The notes under the pieces were generated by a model. That model worked only from the letters and a program-made list of their open reading frames with translations. It was not told the DNA's origin and ran no database searches. Positions 61,183 to 64,000 of a DNA stretch of 64,000 bases are shown here, piece after piece. Location of the stretch: the NCBI RefSeq assembly GCF_022921055.1, contig NZ_CP095061.1, forward strand, positions 4,131,501 through 4,195,500, given 5' to 3'. Both the position numbers and the translations under genes were made by a program. The stretch comes from Hymenobacter volaticus (GTDB lineage: Bacteria > Bacteroidota > Bacteroidia > Cytophagales > Hymenobacteraceae). Each line of letters begins with the position of its first letter. Position 1 is the first letter of the stretch.

Positions 61183-64000
61183 CTACGGCTGCGCGGCAAT
61201 CTGCACCCGAGTGCCAGCGGAATGGGCCGTAAACTCCGGAGCGTAGAGGCATTGAATCTGGCTGAGGCCGCCCGAAAAATCACCGCTTTGGGTGGCGCGC
61301 AGCCGGTACTCGAATGTGTGGGTGCCTTTGGGAAAGTAGCTAATAAAAAAGTTGGTGGCTGCATCGCGGGGGCTTTCATAGTACCCGAGGCCAGATTGGT
61401 AGCGGTACCCGGAAGTCTGGCTGATGAGTTCGAGACCCGCCGCGCGCTGATCTTTCAGATGCACATACTCCAGGTCCCGGTCGGAGCGCAGCACAAGGCG
61501 CACTACTAGCACGTCGCCTACCCGCAACGGCGAGGCGGTAGTCAGTCGCTCCAGCGTCGGGCCGCCGGCGGTGCGCTGCTCGCGATACAGTTGCCGCTCT
61601 AGCTGTAGTGGCGTGGCGGCGGGTGTAATCTTGTCTAGCTGCTCGAAATATTGCCAGTACAGGGCGCCCCACGCTACGCCGTTGTCGGTTTTCTTGACCA
61701 CTACTTTTCCTTGGGCAGGCTTAATTTCCGCCGCCGAAAACGCGGTTTTGAAGTAGCCCGTACCAGCTTGCTGGCTGCTGGGCACTACGGACTCCCCTCC
61801 TACTGTCACTTGAATAGGCTGGGTAGGTTGCAACCAATCGGAGCCGCGGAGCAGCAGGGCATAGCAGGCATCGACGGTGGCGCGGGTGCTATTCCAGTTC
61901 TGGGTTTGCTTTTGCTTAAGCAGCCACAGCTTCATTTCATCGACCGACTTTTGGTCGTTGCGCACTTCGCTGTAGGCTTCGATTAAAGTGGCCTGGGTTT
62001 CGGTGGGTGCCTCGCGCCAGTAGTAGCCGCCGCGCACCTCTTTCCAATACATGCCGAGTTCCTCGCTGTGCAGGGCGTTTTCGGTGAGGGCCGTGAGAAT
62101 GTCTTTCACCGCAGCGGGCTGTATTTTCTGGCGGTGCAAAGTCAGCGCAATTTGCGCTTGCAAATAGCGGGACTGACTTGGCCAAAACGTGGCGGCCTGC
62201 TGCTGATAATACGCGAAAGCCGGTTGAGCCTCCCGACTGACCGACTGCGTAAGCCAGAAGCTGCGGGCGTACAGAGCTTGAATCTGGGTGTCGGATACGT
62301 GATTTTGCTTCAGGTCCACGCCTTTCTGCCGGCGCAGCTCTTCGTAGTCGCGCTGAAGTTGGCCGTCGAGGTAGAGCACGGCTTGGTTCACGATTTGGCG
62401 GGCCTGCGCGTCCTGCTCTAGGTTCAGGGCTCCTAGCTTCTGTAGTTTGCCGAAACCAGCCACGATAAGTTGGGTGATATACCGGTCGTCGGGCATCTGC
62501 TCGAACCACGGGAAAGCACCGTTGGGCTGCTGCATCTTGGCTAGTTTAGAGAGGGCGCGGGTGGTTTCCGCTTTGAGGCGGGTCTCATCAAACAGCTCGG
62601 TTAGGCGGCGCATCCGCTCGGTTTCGGATTGGGCATCGCGCACCCACGGCGTTTCCTGGAGCAGCAAGAGTTTCAACTCCTGATTCTGCTCTAGCTTGCT
62701 GGTGAGGGCAACTTTGTCGCCGGCATGGGCGGCACGGTTCCACTCGGCTAGCACGGTTTTGAAGCGCGGGTTACCAACCAGAATTTTGGCGGCCACTAAG
62801 TTGGCATAAAGACGGCTGAACACCTGTTCGGAACACTCATAGGGGTATTCCATCAGATACGGTAGTGCCTGCACAGCGTACCAAGTAGGGTTCTGCGTCA
62901 TTTCCAACGTGAGCGAGTAACTGCGGCGCGTGGGCGAAGTGGTGCTCGTGAGCTTCTTCAGCTCGAATTCGCGCGTGGCGGACCCTACAATGGGCAGCGA
63001 CAAACTCTCCGTGACGAGCAAGCGGTTGGGTAGCACCGGTAGCGTATTTTCCTCGCCATCGGATACAGTTCCGAGCTGTTCGCTCTTGGCTTTCCGTTTC
63101 TCACTCTTGGTTTTGCGCGAAGCCTTACCAGCAGATTTCCCTTCTTCGCTCTCCATAGTTGGCTGCGCTTCCGCTACTACGCGGTAGGTTACAGCTTCGA
63201 GCGGCACTTGGCCTTCGGCGGTTTCGGGGATGGCGAGGCTCCAAGCTACGGCGCTACTTTGGTTGGCTTTCAGGTCGAACTTCACTTGCGCTGGGCCTTT
63301 GAGCAGCTTGCCGTCGAGGGGTTGCTGGGTGCGGGCATCGAGTAGGAAGAGCTGAGCCGTGCCGCGCAGAGACTGTGTGGTAAGGTTGCTGAGTTTGGCA
63401 GTGAGGACGAGTTGGTCGCCCTCCCGGAAGAAGCGCGGCGCGTTGGGAGTCACTTGCAGTTGCTTTTGCGTGACTAATTCGCGGCGCAGCAACCCGGAAT
63501 GTAGTTGCTGATCGTGGGCCAGGGCCAGCAGTTGCCAGCGTGTTACAGCTTCGGGCATCTGGAATTCCAGCACGGTTTCGCCCTGAGCGTTGGTGCGCAG
63601 GTCAGGCAACCAAAAGGCCGTTTCGCGGAAGTCTTTGCGGGCTTGTACGTTGGCTAGGTCAGGCGCAGGATTCTTAGAGACAATCATAGTATCAGCATTA
63701 CCTGCTACAACTTCCTCATCCTTCTTAATAACAGGCGGCGTAAATTTTATAGTCGACATTTTAGCTGGAGCTGCGGCCATTCTCATTGCACTATTGTTCT
63801 CCTTCGCTACTTGTGGGCCGACTACTTTATCAGCTAATTCTTTCTGATCAGGCAGTTCAGTTTCAAAAAGATCATCCTCGCCTAAATAGCCCCACATATT
63901 TATATGTGGGTATATGATATCCTCCTGCTCTGTGTCTGCGTATTGCTGCTCAAATAATTCCTCCGACTCCTGCGTCTGAAACTGTCCATTCCAGGCCAGC
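61183..64000 (-). CDS. Alpha-2-macroglobulin family protein, C-terminal half (5' end outside window)
   Basis: At least 938 residues are open to the right edge, so the start lies beyond the window; whole proteins of this group have about 1800-2000 residues. Visible parts: the A2M core (FRETAFWLPDLRTNAQGETVLEFQMPEAVTRWQLLALAH), the thioester motif in MEYPYECSEQVF (C-x-E-Q, codons near 62826-62840), the alpha/alpha toroid with KMQQPNGAFPWFEQMPDDRYITQLI, and the C-terminal receptor-like domain (ISYFPKGTHTFEYRLRATQSGDF). Bacterial A2Ms trap proteases in the periplasm. The linker near 63060-63180 has a KSAGKASRKTKSEKRKAKSE-type basic stretch that is not usual for the family. Confidence 0.9.
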   Translation of the reverse strand, partial: LAWNGQFQTQESEELFEQQYADTEQEDIIYPHINMWGYLGEDDLFETELPDQKELADKVVGPQVAKENNSAMRMAAAPAKMSTIKFTPPVIKKDEEVVAGNADTMIVSKNPAPDLANVQARKDFRETAFWLPDLRTNAQGETVLEFQMPEAVTRWQLLALAHDQQLHSGLLRRELVTQKQLQVTPNAPRFFREGDQLVLTAKLSNLTTQSLRGTAQLFLLDARTQQPLDGKLLKGPAQVKFDLKANQSSAVAWSLAIPETAEGQVPLEAVTYRVVAEAQPTMESEEGKSAGKASRKTKSEKRKAKSEQLGTVSDGEENTLPVLPNRLLVTESLSLPIVGSATREFELKKLTSTTSPTRRSYSLTLEMTQNPTWYAVQALPYLMEYPYECSEQVFSRLYANLVAAKILVGNPRFKTVLAEWNRAAHAGDKVALTSKLEQNQELKLLLLQETPWVRDAQSETERMRRLTELFDETRLKAETTRALSKLAKMQQPNGAFPWFEQMPDDRYITQLIVAGFGKLQKLGALNLEQDAQARQIVNQAVLYLDGQLQRDYEELRRQKGVDLKQNHVSDTQIQALYARSFWLTQSVSREAQPAFAYYQQQAATFWPSQSRYLQAQIALTLHRQKIQPAAVKDILTALTENALHSEELGMYWKEVRGGYYWREAPTETQATLIEAYSEVRNDQKSVDEMKLWLLKQKQTQNWNSTRATVDACYALLLRGSDWLQPTQPIQVTVGGESVVPSSQQAGTGYFKTAFSAAEIKPAQGKVVVKKTDNGVAWGALYWQYFEQLDKITPAATPLQLERQLYREQRTAGGPTLERLTTASPLRVGDVLVVRLVLRSDRDLEYVHLKDQRAAGLELISQTSGYRYQSGLGYYESPRDAATNFFISYFPKGTHTFEYRLRATQSGDFSGGLSQIQCLYAPEFTAHSAGTRVQIAAQP

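Noticed and set aside
1..64000. CRISPR array, prophage, integron or toxin-antitoxin system
   Set aside because: No regularly spaced repeats, integrase, structural phage genes or paired small toxin/antitoxin genes were seen; the MORN repeats at 17.5-18.4 kb resemble the YwqK family only in sequence pattern.

Overview
The window looks like chromosomal DNA of a Hymenobacter-type bacterium (Bacteroidota, Cytophagales). The evidence is a SusC/SusD pair beside a hybrid two-component regulator, type IX secretion C-terminal domains, lipoproteins with an acidic stretch after the lipobox Cys, TonB-linked receptors, Bacteroidota-style -7 boxes (TAnnTTTG), near absence of Shine-Dalgarno sites, and tRNA genes without encoded CCA. 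Most genes are ordinary housekeeping or envelope genes. No phage, transposase, integrase or CRISPR array was seen.

Layout. 1-0.7 kb: tail of an outer-membrane barrel protein. 0.8-4.2 kb: leftward chromate cassette (ChrB-domain/AraC fusion regulator, ChrA transporter, Tat-exported DUF1259 protein). 4.5-10.7 kb: LysM lytic transglycosylase, fatty acid desaturase, about 1 kb of AT-rich non-coding DNA, and a secreted VCBS-repeat protein. 10.9-17.3 kb: dnaE, a GbsR/MarR regulator with matching palindromes before itself and before the next gene, a TIGR01777 oxidoreductase, a small membrane protein and thioredoxin. 17.5-22 kb: TonB/MORN protein, Lrp-family regulator, an unusual class II tRNA-like gene, and DsbD. 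22-32 kb: CorC/CNNM transporter, gamma carbonic anhydrase, DUF4870, radical SAM enzyme, lipoprotein, endonuclease III-like glycosylase, two OmpA/glycine-zipper paralogues, accD and a coiled-coil OmpA lipoprotein. 32-43 kb: frameshifted surface protein, TonB receptor, MBL-fold hydrolase, transsulfuration enzyme, DUF2167, VTT protein, tRNA-Arg(ACG), DUF4468 and a Pmp3-like protein. 43-47.4 kb: half-length HlyD-like adaptor, TetR regulator, STAS-like protein, and a ferredoxin reductase with its ferredoxin. 47.5-60.4 kb: compact polysaccharide utilisation locus (hybrid sensor, SusC, SusD, GH105, GH2). 60.5-64 kb: exported protein with a basic tail, then an alpha-2-macroglobulin that runs off the right edge.

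How the genes work together. The chromate genes form a sensing and efflux unit. Ferredoxin and its reductase form a redox pair. In the PUL, SusC/D would import an oligosaccharide, GH105 and GH2 would cleave it, and the hybrid sensor would respond to it.

Two points deserve most attention. The first is the tRNA-like gene at 19247-19361: canonical acceptor and T arms, a Leu-type D arm, a CUC anticodon, U37 and a 46-nt variable region. The second is a set of seven single-base losses next to or inside G/C runs, which break five otherwise healthy genes in the same way; this points to consensus errors rather than gene decay, and the repaired products are described below.
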